DNA from: an uncultured Schlesneria sp.
GTDB taxonomy: Bacteria; Planctomycetota; Planctomycetia; Planctomycetales; Planctomycetaceae
Direction: 5' to 3'
Assembly: GCA_903858935.1 (NCBI GenBank)
Contig: CAIOKO010000140.1
Span: forward strand, 39,121 to 103,120
Length of the DNA: 64,000 nt
The translations under genes were made by a program, and so were the position numbers. Within the stretch, counting starts at the first letter, position 1, and every line of letters begins with the position of its first letter. Shown in pieces: positions 19,136-28,473 of the stretch. Under the pieces are notes generated by a model. The model saw only the letters and a list, made by a program, of their open reading frames with translations, was not told the DNA's origin and made no database searches.

Positions 19136-20061
19136 TGCTCAGTCGACTTGGGTATGAGAATCTCGGTCTTGGGGTCGGCCTCAGATCGGTTCATTTCGAT
19201 CACATACTGAAGCAGAACCCGCTCGTCGATTGGTTTGAAGTGATTTCCGAGAATTACATGGACTCACAAGGACGTCCAAGGTACGTGTTAGAACAAATTG
19301 CCGAAAGATATCCAATCGTGATGCATGGCGTGTCGCTGTCGATTGGCAGTACTGAACCACTGGACTTTGATTATCTCAGAAAGCTGAAACGACTGGCAAT
19401 GGCCATTGATGCCCGGTGGATTTCAGACCATGTCTGTTGGACTGGTGTCGCCGGGATTAATACACATGATCTCTTACCACTTCCCTACAATGAAGAATCG
19501 CTGCAGCACGTTATAGATCGAGTTTCAATCGTTCAAGATGTTCTCGAGCGGCCGCTTGTCCTGGAAAATCCAAGCAGTTATGTGACGTTTGTTGCATCGA
19601 CGATGAGTGAAGCCGAATTTATCGCTCGCCTTGCCGATGAGGCTGACTGTGGATTACTTCTTGACGTCAATAACGTCTTTGTTTCGGCCAAAAACCATGA
19701 TTTCGATCCGGTGGAATATTTGCGATCGATGCCGCATGAGCGTGTCGTCCAGATGCATCTTGCAGGACACACTAATTGCGGTACGCATTTGATTGATACT
19801 CACGATGGCCCCGTGATCGATCCGGTCTGGGAGCTGTTTCGACTTGCTCATGGATCTACAGGCGGCGTTTCAACGCTTCTCGAATGGGACGCGAGCATTC
19901 CCGAATTCCCAATCGTTCACCAAGAGGTGCTGAAGGCCAAACGAGTCGTCGCCGATGTTCTGTCAGGCTCGCCTGACTTTTCAGGTTTCACAGTGGCCTC
20001 AAATCAACGGCAGAACATCGTACCCCACCCGTCAATCATGACGACAGCCGATGTCGAATAA
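19132..20061 (+). CDS. DUF692 multinuclear non-haem iron oxidase (MNIO; BufB/MbnB/TglH-like)
   Basis: 309 residues with a TIM-barrel fold. The metal-ligand pattern of MNIOs is visible: [70 protein letters not shown] and [10 protein letters not shown]. These enzymes modify cysteine or other residues in ribosomal peptides (methanobactin, 3-thiaglutamate, bufferins). They usually act with a DUF2063-type or other peptide-recognition partner. No precursor peptide or partner lies next to this gene, although a DUF2063 protein is at 44.1-45.0 kb. It is translationally coupled to the upstream secreted protein. The substrate here is unknown. Confidence 0.93.
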   Translation: MMLSRLGYENLGLGVGLRSVHFDHILKQNPLVDWFEVISENYMDSQGRPRYVLEQIAERYPIVMHGVSLSIGSTEPLDFDYLRKLKRLAMAIDARWISDHVCWTGVAGINTHDLLPLPYNEESLQHVIDRVSIVQDVLERPLVLENPSSYVTFVASTMSEAEFIARLADEADCGLLLDVNNVFVSAKNHDFDPVEYLRSMPHERVVQMHLAGHTNCGTHLIDTHDGPVIDPVWELFRLAHGSTGGVSTLLEWDASIPEFPIVHQEVLKAKRVVADVLSGSPDFSGFTVASNQRQNIVPHPSIMTTADVE

Positions 20062-20084
20062 CCCTGTGGCTTTCTTTTAAAGCA

Positions 20085-20125
20085 TTGAAAAAGAAACGAA
20101 GCCCGACTGAGTAAGTCGGGCTTCG
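20085..20125 (-). terminator. Rho-independent terminator for ahcY
   Basis: A perfect 12-bp stem (CGAAGCCCGACT at 20097-20108 and its complement at 20114-20125, loop GAGTA). Reading the minus strand it is followed by TTTCTTTTTC, so it stops transcription coming from ahcY. The same stem may also limit read-through from the DUF692 gene. Confidence 0.75.
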
Positions 20126-20258
20126 TGAAGTTCATCGTCGCCGAGAAAAATGAGGTAGTGATGTCAAAACCAACTCAGTCATCTCTTCGTTCGAGGTATT
20201 GAAACACTTGGTTTTAAAGGCCTGAGGTTTCGTAAACGTCAACTTCAAGCGCTCAAGC

Positions 20259-21653
20259 TTAGTAGCGGTAGTGGTCTGGCTTGAACGGACCACTGATTGG
20301 CAGCCCCAGATATTGTGCCTGCTTTTCCGTGAGCTTCGAGAGTTTGACACCAATCTTTTCGAGGTGAAGTCGAGCAACTTCTTCGTCAAGCTCTTTTGGC
20401 AGACGGTGAACACCGACTTCGTACTTGCTGGCATTGTCCCAGAGGGCGAGTTGAGCGAGAACCTGGTTCGTGAAGCTGTTGGACATCACGAACGAAGGAT
20501 GGCCGGTCGCACAACCGAGGTTGACGAGTCGTCCTTGAGCCAGCAGGATCACGCTTCGGCCGGTGTCTTTGAATGTATATCGATCAACCGCACCGACTTC
20601 ACTTGGCTTGACGTTAACCTTTGTGGCTTTGCCGTTCTTGACCTGAGCTTCCAGCCAGGCGACGTCAATTTCGAGGTCAAAGTGTCCGATGTTACAGATG
20701 ATCGCGTCGTTAGGCATCTTGACGATATGCTCGCCGAGAACAATGTCACAGCAGCCGGTCGTTGTTACGAAGATGTTGCCTTGGGCTGCGGCATCTTCCA
20801 TCGTCGTGACTTCAAATCCTTCCATGGCGGCTTGAAGAGCACAAATCGGATCGATTTCAGTGACGATCACTCGAGCACCGTAACGCTGCATCGAAATTGC
20901 ACAACCCTTACCGACGTCGCCGTAACCAGCAACGACACAGACCTTGCCTGCGAGCATCACGTCTGTGGCTCGCTTAATTCCGTCGGCCAAAGATTCGCGA
21001 CATCCATAGAGATTGTCGAATTTGCTCTTGGTGACGGAGTCATTTACGTTGATCGCGGGAACCTTGAGTTCGCCTCGCTCATGCATTTGAACCAGACGAT
21101 GCACACCCGTCGTCGTTTCTTCGCTTAAACCCTTGATTTCCTTCAACAACTCAGGAAATTTTTGATGCACCATTGACGTCAAATCACCCCCGTCGTCGAG
21201 GATCATATTGAGCGGCTTACCGTCAGCGAAAAAGAGTGTTTGCTCAATACACCAGTCGAATTCTTCGTTGGTCATCCCCTTCCACGCATAGACAGGAATG
21301 CCTGCCGCTGCAATAGCGGCGGCAGCGTGGTCTTGTGTCGAGAAGATGTTGCAGCTGCTCCAAGTGACTTCGGCACCGAGGGCTGTCAGTGTTTCGATCA
21401 GCACGGCGGTTTGGATCGTCATGTGAAGGCACCCGGCAATCCGAGCACCCTTAAGAGGCTTCGACTTGCCGTACTTTTCTCGCAACGACATCAAGCCAGG
21501 CATTTCGTTTTCAGCGATTTCAATCTCTTTGCGACCAAATTCCGCAAGTCCGATGTCCTTCACTTTATATGGAAGACGCTTAGAATTGACGGCAGAGTTT
21601 GCGGTTTTTGTGGCGTCAGAACTTTTTGGCTTAGTCGCTTCAACGGTCGACAT
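20259..21653 (-). CDS. ahcY: Adenosylhomocysteinase
   Basis: 464 residues matching S-adenosyl-L-homocysteine hydrolase over full length. Seen are [36 protein letters not shown], the hallmark [20 protein letters not shown], the NAD-binding [10 protein letters not shown] and the C-terminal KPDHYRY, which ends in the conserved lysine/tyrosine dimer-contact motif. It splits SAH to adenosine and homocysteine to keep methylation reactions running. The ATG is preceded by AAGGA. It faces away from metF (about 460 bp apart), which regenerates the methyl donor for methionine synthesis, so both belong to the methionine cycle. Confidence 0.97.
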   Translation of the reverse strand: MSTVEATKPKSSDATKTANSAVNSKRLPYKVKDIGLAEFGRKEIEIAENEMPGLMSLREKYGKSKPLKGARIAGCLHMTIQTAVLIETLTALGAEVTWSSCNIFSTQDHAAAAIAAAGIPVYAWKGMTNEEFDWCIEQTLFFADGKPLNMILDDGGDLTSMVHQKFPELLKEIKGLSEETTTGVHRLVQMHERGELKVPAINVNDSVTKSKFDNLYGCRESLADGIKRATDVMLAGKVCVVAGYGDVGKGCAISMQRYGARVIVTEIDPICALQAAMEGFEVTTMEDAAAQGNIFVTTTGCCDIVLGEHIVKMPNDAIICNIGHFDLEIDVAWLEAQVKNGKATKVNVKPSEVGAVDRYTFKDTGRSVILLAQGRLVNLGCATGHPSFVMSNSFTNQVLAQLALWDNASKYEVGVHRLPKELDEEVARLHLEKIGVKLSKLTEKQAQYLGLPISGPFKPDHYRY

Positions 21654-22113
21654 TTCGACATTCCTTCTAGGCTTACGTTAACTCGGGCTATTTCTACGTG
21701 AAAACCCGAAAATCATGATCGGGACGTGAAGAATACATTCTACAACTCGACAAGAACAAACCTGCATCTGTCAAGTATGGGGATCGTGTCGCCGATCAAC
21801 TGTCACAATAGTATAGCCGCATCGGCAATCAAAGTCTTCCGAACGCAACAAGGATTGTCGGTGAAGAAAAATTCACACGTTCGTTCGAGTAAAAAGCACA
21901 GGTGATTCAACTCTCCGTAATTGTTTAAAATCTTTGATTGTATGCATTTACTTGGAAGACTGGATTGCTTCACTCGATTTGAAAATCTTTCGTTGTGGCT
22001 CTTACCGCGTTTTTTGGCAGTCGGCGTTGTTTCGGTCAATCAATAATGCTGGCAGATTGAAGGATGATCGCTTACTCTCGTGGATATCAGTCTTTCGAAA
22101 GGGAATCTGCAGC

Positions 22114-23001
22114 ATGGCAAGTAGCACCGTTGTTCGGATGCAAGACGTTTATTCTGGCGGTCGATTTGGGCTGTCAATTGAGATCTTTCCGCCCAAAACC
22201 GAAGAAGGAGACGAAGCGCTCCGTCAAACCCTGAGCGAAATAATCCCATTTGGGCCGGCTTTTGTCTCGTGTACCTATGGTGCTGGAGGCTCAACAAGCA
22301 AAAGAACGGTGGAATGGTGCAAGGAAATCCAAGAACGGTTCCATACGACGTCGACGGCGCATTTCACTTGTGTTGGCAGCACCCGGGATCAGCTGATCGA
22401 GTGGTTGCGTTTCGCTTGGTCGGCCGGAATTCGGAATATCATGGCGCTTCGCGGAGATGCTCCTGCAGGTCAGACCGAATTTCATGCAATCACTGGCGGG
22501 CTCAACCACGCCAACGAACTCGTTAGCCTGATTCGTGAGCACTTCCCTGGGATGGGGATTGGTGTTGCGGGCTACCCGGAAAAACATCCGGAATCACCGA
22601 GCCTGGATATCGACTTCGAAAATCTGGTCCGGAAGGTACGATGCGGTGCGGATGCAATTTTTACTCAACTTTTCTTCGATAACACAAGCTTTTTTCGCTT
22701 TCGCGATCGCGTGAATCGCAGCGAACTGGGTGTGCCACTCATTCCTGGTATCATGCCAATCACGGAATTCGCTCGAATCCAGCGAATCACTTCCATGTGT
22801 GGAGCAATGATGCCGCAGTCATTAGCTGCCAGACTTGAAGCAGCAAAAGACAATAAGGAAGACCAGTATAAAATTGGTGTTGAGTTCGCAATTGGACAAT
22901 GCCGTGAACTGATCGATCAAGGAGTCAACGGTATTCACTTTTACATTTTGAATAAGAGCCATGCGGGTCGTGAGATCCTCAATGGTCTAGGTTTTTCATG
23001 A
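22114..23001 (+). CDS. metF: Methylenetetrahydrofolate reductase
   Basis: 295 residues from the ATG at 22114; the upstream 60 open codons show no family similarity. The TIM-barrel signature begins SIEIFPPKTEEGDEAL. FVSCTYGAGGSTSKRT, the FAD-contacting NIMALRGDAP and GVAGYPEKHPES follow, then IFTQLFFDN and PLIPGIMPI. The C-terminus GVNGIHFYILNKS carries the conserved HFY. It reduces 5,10-methylene-THF to 5-methyl-THF for methionine synthesis. The stop overlaps the rlmN start (ATGA), so both are one operon. Confidence 0.95.
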   Translation: MASSTVVRMQDVYSGGRFGLSIEIFPPKTEEGDEALRQTLSEIIPFGPAFVSCTYGAGGSTSKRTVEWCKEIQERFHTTSTAHFTCVGSTRDQLIEWLRFAWSAGIRNIMALRGDAPAGQTEFHAITGGLNHANELVSLIREHFPGMGIGVAGYPEKHPESPSLDIDFENLVRKVRCGADAIFTQLFFDNTSFFRFRDRVNRSELGVPLIPGIMPITEFARIQRITSMCGAMMPQSLAARLEAAKDNKEDQYKIGVEFAIGQCRELIDQGVNGIHFYILNKSHAGREILNGLGFS

Positions 23002-24074
23002 CTCCACTTCCGCTCGTTGGAACGTCGGCAATAAAGCCTCGTGTCTATGAACTTGATGCCGCAGGGTTGGCGGCATGGTGTGAAGCCGCAGGATTTCCGG
23101 CGTATCGAGCCGAACAGATCAGACGGTGGATCTTCGGCCGCAGGGCGAACGACTTTGCCGAAATGCATGATGTTCCCGCTGCATTGCGGACCGCTCTGTC
23201 AAATGACTTTTCGTTATTCCCTGCTCGACGTGCACAGCACCAGGTTGCAAGCGATCGAACGGAAAAACTGCTCCTTGAACTTCACGATGGGCAGTTTATC
23301 GAGTGCGTGTTGATGCGCGAGACTGATCGGCGGACTATTTGCATTTCGACACAAGTTGGCTGTGCAATGGGGTGTGTCTTTTGTGCCAGTGGGCTTTTAG
23401 GACTGAAGCGGAATTTGACGACCGGCGAAATTTTGGAGCAAGTGCTGCGACTTGATCGATTGCTCCAAAAGGGTGAGCAAATTACGAATGTCGTCGTCAT
23501 GGGAATCGGTGAGCCGCTTGCCAATCTTAAGTCACTTATTCCCGCACTCGATACTCTCAACGAAAAGGGTGGCCTTGGACTTGGAGCTCGACGGATCACA
23601 ATCTCCACGGTTGGTTTGCCAGAAAAAATTCGCGAACTGGCGCAGCTTGGCAAGCAATACAATCTGGCAGTTTCGCTTCACGCTCCAAACGATGAAATAC
23701 GTGATCGACTTGTTCCGGTCAACGACAAGATTGGCATCGATGCAATCCTCGACGCGGCGGATGACTATTTCACAATCACTGGCCGTCGAGTCACATACGA
23801 GTACGTGCTTTTGTCGGGTGTCAATGATGAACCACAGCACGCTCGGCAATTGGCAAAGCGACTGCAGTCGAGAATTGCGCATGTTAACCTGATACCAATG
23901 AACGGTGTCTCAGAACTGGAATTCGTTGCCCCTACAGCACCGCGCACAGTCGAGTTTGTGCAGGTTCTTGAATCCTTTGGCATCCCCGCTACGGTTCGGA
24001 AACGCAAGGGAGCTGACATCGACGCGGCGTGCGGCCAATTGAGATTGGCGCAAGAACGTGAAGCCACTGTTTAA
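22998..24074 (+). CDS. rlmN: 23S rRNA (adenine-2503-C2)-methyltransferase RlmN
   Basis: 358 residues of radical SAM methyltransferase. The N-terminal helical domain has YRAEQIRRWIFGRRANDF. The [4Fe-4S] motif CxxxCxxC is in GCAMGCVFCASG, preceded by CISTQVG. VVVMGIGEPLANL, RRITISTVGLP and LAVSLHAPNDEIRDRL follow, with HVNLIPMNGV near the end and the methyl-bearing cysteine in GADIDAACGQL. It methylates A2503 of 23S rRNA and usually A37 of some tRNAs. The start ATG overlaps the metF stop. Confidence 0.95.
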   Translation: MTPLPLVGTSAIKPRVYELDAAGLAAWCEAAGFPAYRAEQIRRWIFGRRANDFAEMHDVPAALRTALSNDFSLFPARRAQHQVASDRTEKLLLELHDGQFIECVLMRETDRRTICISTQVGCAMGCVFCASGLLGLKRNLTTGEILEQVLRLDRLLQKGEQITNVVVMGIGEPLANLKSLIPALDTLNEKGGLGLGARRITISTVGLPEKIRELAQLGKQYNLAVSLHAPNDEIRDRLVPVNDKIGIDAILDAADDYFTITGRRVTYEYVLLSGVNDEPQHARQLAKRLQSRIAHVNLIPMNGVSELEFVAPTAPRTVEFVQVLESFGIPATVRKRKGADIDAACGQLRLAQEREATV

Positions 24075-24151
24075 ATCGATTCTGATCATTCGCATTGGCG
24101 ATCGTTGATTTCTATTATGTTCCCTGACAGGTTCTGCTCTTCATTCCTGAA

Positions 24152-26389
24152 ATGGGACGCATCATGACCGAACGGCCTTCAATTAATCGTCGTACTGCTC
24201 TGAAGATGGGTACTGCGGCAATCGCAGCCCTGAATACGCTTGCAAGTCCGCAACGGTCCTTCGCCGAATCGTCACGTGTTTTACCTGCTGGATCCCTTCC
24301 AGGCGACTTGAGGCTTGGGCCGCTGAAGGACCTGGATGCATACTTTCCTTGGACACCAAGCTCAACCCCTGGTGAATGGACGCAACGATCTGCGTACGTC
24401 CGTCGACAGCTGCTTGTCGCAACCGGGCTCTGGCCAATACCAACGAAACAGCCACTGAACGCGGTCGTGCAAGGAAAGGTCGAACGAGACGACTACACGG
24501 TCGAACGAGTGATACTCCAAACCGGAGACATGCTTTACTGTACGGGCAGCCTTTATCGACCAAAGGTCAAGCCAAATGGAAAGTACCCCGCCGTGCTCTG
24601 CCCCCATGGACATTGGGCAAACGGTCGATTTTACGAACATACCGAGGCAATGTTTAAACAGGAACTTGATTCGAAAGCCGAATCACTTCCGAGCGGACGA
24701 TATCCACTCCAGGCTCGCTGTGTTCAACTCGCCCGAATGGGATGTGTCGTGTTCCTGTATGACATGTTGGGTTATGCCGATGGAGGCCCCTTAACCCACG
24801 AACTGGCCCATGGCTTCAAAATCCAGAGACCTGATCTCAGCCAGCCCGACCACTGGGGACTTTTCAGTGCTCAATCCGAATTACGGTGCCTGAATATCGT
24901 TGGATTACAAACATGGAATTCCGTGAGAGCGCTGGATTGGATCAGCTCGATGGATGACGTCGATTCAACTCGTATCGGCGTCACAGGAGCAAGCGGTGGC
25001 GGGACGCAAACGTTCCTGTTAGGTGGTGTTGACCCACGTCCCGCTGCATTTTTCCCCGCCGTCATGGTTTCAACGTCGATGCAGGGTGGATGTACGTGTG
25101 AAAATGCCAGCTATTTGAGGGTGAACACCGGTAACATTGAATTGGCCGCACTCCTGGCACCTCGCCCACTCGGTATGACTGCCGCTGATGACTGGACGAA
25201 AGAATTGGAAACCAAGGGGCTGCCGGAATTAAAGCAGCACTACGCCATGCTGGGTGTCCCCGACAATGTCCAGGGGAAATATCGCCCGTTCCCGCATAAC
25301 TATAATCAGCCTAGCCGTCTAGCGATGTATGAGTTCTTCAATAAACATCTGAAACTGGGTCAACAGAGCCCCATCGTCGAACGTGACTTCGTTCCGTTAA
25401 CGAAAGCCGAAGCCACGGTCTGGGACGCGCAGCACCCCGCGCCGGCACCGACCGTCGAGAATGAACTGAAAATCGTTCGTGGATTTGCTGCCGATCAAGA
25501 CGCACAGCTTGCTGCGCTCACTCCGAAGGACGGCAATTCACTCACCAAATTCCGTGACGTCATCGGTGGTGCATGGGATGTCATGATCGGACGCAAACTT
25601 CCGGGCAAAGATGATGTCTCGCAAGAGAACAAGAGCAAAGTCGAAGGGGACGACGGCATCAGGTTCCATACAGTCATTCGACTCGCGAAGCATGGTGAAG
25701 AGATTCCCACCTTGTTCTTCCTGCCACGTAATTGGAATAAGCATGTCGCAGTCTGGATCACCGACGACGGAAAAGCGTCACTCACGAATGGTGACGGCAC
25801 ACCAAAGGCCGAGGTCCAGCAACTATTGAACGCCGGAGTTTCCGTTGCCATCCCCGACCTGCTTTATCAGGGTGAGTTCCTCTCCGATGGCCAGCCGCTG
25901 ACAAAAGCGAAGAAAGTCAAGAACCCACGCGAATTTGTCGGGTATACGATTGGTTATAATCATCCTCTGTTCTCGCAACGCGTGCATGATGTCCTGACGA
26001 TGATCGCGTTCTGCAAGTCCAGTAAGTATGAACCAGCTGGAGTACATCTGATCGGGCTCGGTCGTACGGCTGGTCCGATTGCCGCCGCTGCCGCTTTCCA
26101 GGCAGGTGGCGCCGTCAACAAGGTGGCGATCGCTACTCGTGGTTATCGCTTCGCATCGATCACAGATGCGTACGATCCGATGCTCGTTCCAGGGGCCGTC
26201 AAATACGGTGATGTCCCAGGTCTGCTCGCTTTGGCCGCTCCACATCCTCTCTGGTTATCGGGTGAAGGCGATCAGACGTCGACATTGATCTCAAACGCTT
26301 ACAAGGCCGCGAATGGACCGCAGGTCGTTTCGTATGCAGGACCAGTGGCCAGCGAAGCTGAAGCTGCTGTCAAGTGGCTCTTGTCGTAG
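24152..26389 (+). CDS. Tat-exported alpha/beta-hydrolase (acetyl-xylan-esterase-like) with a degenerate second hydrolase half
   Basis: 745 residues. Start is ATG 24152 or the in-frame ATG at 24164. A Tat signal INRRTALKMGTAAIAALNTL leads to a first alpha/beta-hydrolase domain (about 60-410) with the nucleophile elbow GVTGASGGGTQ and a His-rich tail FPHNYNQPSR. A second similar half (about 430-745) reads HLIGLGRTAGPIAAAAAF where the nucleophile would be, so its serine is replaced and it is likely non-catalytic. Relatives are annotated as acetyl esterases or dienelactone-hydrolase-type proteins. The substrate is probably an extracytoplasmic ester; this is inferred. Confidence 0.8.
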   Translation: MGRIMTERPSINRRTALKMGTAAIAALNTLASPQRSFAESSRVLPAGSLPGDLRLGPLKDLDAYFPWTPSSTPGEWTQRSAYVRRQLLVATGLWPIPTKQPLNAVVQGKVERDDYTVERVILQTGDMLYCTGSLYRPKVKPNGKYPAVLCPHGHWANGRFYEHTEAMFKQELDSKAESLPSGRYPLQARCVQLARMGCVVFLYDMLGYADGGPLTHELAHGFKIQRPDLSQPDHWGLFSAQSELRCLNIVGLQTWNSVRALDWISSMDDVDSTRIGVTGASGGGTQTFLLGGVDPRPAAFFPAVMVSTSMQGGCTCENASYLRVNTGNIELAALLAPRPLGMTAADDWTKELETKGLPELKQHYAMLGVPDNVQGKYRPFPHNYNQPSRLAMYEFFNKHLKLGQQSPIVERDFVPLTKAEATVWDAQHPAPAPTVENELKIVRGFAADQDAQLAALTPKDGNSLTKFRDVIGGAWDVMIGRKLPGKDDVSQENKSKVEGDDGIRFHTVIRLAKHGEEIPTLFFLPRNWNKHVAVWITDDGKASLTNGDGTPKAEVQQLLNAGVSVAIPDLLYQGEFLSDGQPLTKAKKVKNPREFVGYTIGYNHPLFSQRVHDVLTMIAFCKSSKYEPAGVHLIGLGRTAGPIAAAAAFQAGGAVNKVAIATRGYRFASITDAYDPMLVPGAVKYGDVPGLLALAAPHPLWLSGEGDQTSTLISNAYKAANGPQVVSYAGPVASEAEAAVKWLLS

Positions 26390-26426
26390 CCCCGCGATCT
26401 TCGTCTTTGACAAATGAGGTCGTCAC

Positions 26427-26912
26427 ATGTCCGAAGAATTCTCGACGGTCGATTCGTTCTGGTCAGTGGAAGAAGCTCAGCTGGCCAGAATTCAGTTGGA
26501 AATGGAAGGGGTCCACGCGCACCTCGACGATGAATATTTCGTGCGCATGGCCTGGATCGATGCGAACGCTATTAGCGGTGTCAAACTGCGAGTGAAGTCT
26601 GCCGATGGCGATCGTGCAAGAGAGATCCTCCGTTCAGAATCCCAACCCGAACTGACCGACGAGATATTTTGCACTCAATCCATCCTGGAAACCGATCCTA
26701 ACCGCGTCGTCGATTCGTTAAATCCTGACGATGACGATACGCAAGTCGAGACGACACGAGGCATATTGGCCGCGATGCGATTCATTAAGGCCCCTGTGAT
26801 TTGGGTTCTTTATCTGGCACCACAGGCCCTTTGGGTAATGCTGTTTTTTTCCTACGTTTTCAGCCGCCTCGTTGAGGAAGTTTTGGACCGCTCGTTGTTC
26901 AGCATTGGTTAA
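26427..26912 (+). CDS. DUF2007-like protein with C-terminal membrane segment
   Basis: 161 residues. The N-terminal ~70 residues fit the DUF2007 'putative signal transducing' ferredoxin-like fold (VDSFWSVEEAQLARIQLEME ... GVKLRVKSADGDRAREIL). A linker follows, then a hydrophobic stretch (VIWVLYLAPQALWVMLFFSY, about 128-147) that would anchor it in the membrane. It starts at ATG with GAGG 7 nt upstream, 37 bp after the hydrolase gene, so they may be co-transcribed. Its function is unknown. Confidence 0.7.
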   Translation: MSEEFSTVDSFWSVEEAQLARIQLEMEGVHAHLDDEYFVRMAWIDANAISGVKLRVKSADGDRAREILRSESQPELTDEIFCTQSILETDPNRVVDSLNPDDDDTQVETTRGILAAMRFIKAPVIWVLYLAPQALWVMLFFSYVFSRLVEEVLDRSLFSIG

Positions 26913-27043
26913 CGGAGACTTCTCATGTCGATATCAAGGGCTATGTGCAGAGGGTAATGGATCACGGAAGCATCGCGAACACCGATCATCAATTTTGTTC
27001 AGGCAAACAGGCCTTCGTTGTCGCAACGCATCATCACGACGAA

Positions 27044-28459
27044 TCACGCAAGGATTTCATGTACGACTCTCGCCTCCGTGACTCGTGAATCGGTGAGTGT
27101 TTCCTCGCTCCCCTGATGAGAATATGCCAAACGGTTATGATCGATCCCGAGCTGATGAAGCAGCGTCGCATGCAGATCTGGCACACTCATTCGATTCTCG
27201 ACCGATCGATAGCCGACCTCATCCGTGGCACCGTACACGTGCCCCCCCTTGAAACCACCGCCAGCGAGAATGGCACTGAACGCATTTCGGTTGTGATCGC
27301 GTCCCAGGCCATTTTGCGATACCGGCAGCCGACCAAACTCACCAGACCAGATCACGATGGTCGAATCAAGCAGACCTCGTTGCTTCAAATCCTTGATCAA
27401 TGCTCCTGATGGCTGATCGCATCGTTTGCAGATCGCCTCGTTCTCGGTCTTCGTATTACTATGAGCGTCCCAGGGTTGAAATTGAGGTTTTACCGGCGGA
27501 AAAACCTGCACGAATCGGACACCGCTTTCAACCAGTCGGCGAGCCATCAAACAGCGCGTCCCGTAACCGGCGGAGTCAGGATTTTCCAGGCCATACATCC
27601 GTTTTGTGTCGGCGGTCTCCGTCGAAAGATCGAGCAAATCACCTGTCGCCAACTGCATTCGAGCAGCCAGTTCGTAATTACTGATCCTCGCTTCAAGATC
27701 GGACTCGTCCGGATACCTGCTCAGATGCTTGCGATTAAGCTGAGACAAAAGTTCAAGCTGATTCCGTCTGAGTGAATCCGGCACGGGTGTCGGCGGCTGA
27801 AGGTTAAGCACTGGAGATCCCACCGTGGCGATCTCGGTCCCGCGATGCACCGCCGGAAGCCAGCCGTTTTGCCACAATAAAGTTCCACTCGTGTTGTAGC
27901 CCTCGGGGTCCCTTAGTACGAGATACGCTGGTAAGTTCTCATTCTCGGTACCAAGCCCATAACTGACCCACGAGCCCAGCGCCGGACGACCAGGAAAGAT
28001 CTTTCCGGTATTCAGAAGGACCAGACCCTCAGTATGGTTATTATGCTCAGAGTACATGGAACGAACCATGCAAAAATCGTCCGCCGTCGATCCAAGATGC
28101 GGCAACAACGTCGACATCTCGATCCCGCTCTGACCGTACTTCTGAAACTCCAGTGGACATGCCATCAACTTGTCCGAATTCCCCTGCTGGAACGTTTCCA
28201 CCGTCAACGTCTGGCCAGCCCGCTTTGTCAGTTCCGGCTTGGCATCAAAGAGATCCATCTGACTCGGTCCGCCGTTCTGCATGAGCATGATGACGGCATT
28301 CGCACGTGGCTTAAAATGTGTGCGACTGGAAATTGTCGCTCGCACTGCGGACGTCTCCATCGCACGAGCCGATTCTCTTAACGAGAGTGCCTCAAAGGCT
28401 AACCCGCCAAAACCAAGTGCCGAGGTCTGCAGCATCTCACGACGAGACATCATCTCCAT
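27044..28459 (-). CDS. DUF1501 domain protein
   Basis: 471 residues. The N-terminus (SRREMLQTSALGFGGLAFEA) is a Tat-like signal. Conserved DUF1501 stretches include MLMQNGGPSQMDLFDAKPEL, GSWVSYGLGTENENLP, RRLVESGVRFVQVF and WSGEFGRLPVS, ending with DLHATLLHQLGIDH. It is 14 nt downstream of the partner DUF1549/DUF1553 gene. It may carry a phosphatase/sulfatase-like fold; the substrate is unknown. Confidence 0.92.
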   Translation of the reverse strand: MEMMSRREMLQTSALGFGGLAFEALSLRESARAMETSAVRATISSRTHFKPRANAVIMLMQNGGPSQMDLFDAKPELTKRAGQTLTVETFQQGNSDKLMACPLEFQKYGQSGIEMSTLLPHLGSTADDFCMVRSMYSEHNNHTEGLVLLNTGKIFPGRPALGSWVSYGLGTENENLPAYLVLRDPEGYNTSGTLLWQNGWLPAVHRGTEIATVGSPVLNLQPPTPVPDSLRRNQLELLSQLNRKHLSRYPDESDLEARISNYELAARMQLATGDLLDLSTETADTKRMYGLENPDSAGYGTRCLMARRLVESGVRFVQVFPPVKPQFQPWDAHSNTKTENEAICKRCDQPSGALIKDLKQRGLLDSTIVIWSGEFGRLPVSQNGLGRDHNRNAFSAILAGGGFKGGHVYGATDEVGYRSVENRMSVPDLHATLLHQLGIDHNRLAYSHQGSEETLTDSRVTEARVVHEILA

Positions 28460-28473
28460 CAGATCTCTTTCAA

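Noticed and set aside
20271..21128. 285-codon plus-strand frame
   Set aside because: Antisense shadow of ahcY; the minus strand product is unambiguous.
21654..21900. Possible SAH or SAM riboswitch upstream of ahcY
   Set aside because: A short CGGGTTTT/AGCCCGAG pairing is present, but no conserved riboswitch core could be matched by eye. A covariance-model search would decide.
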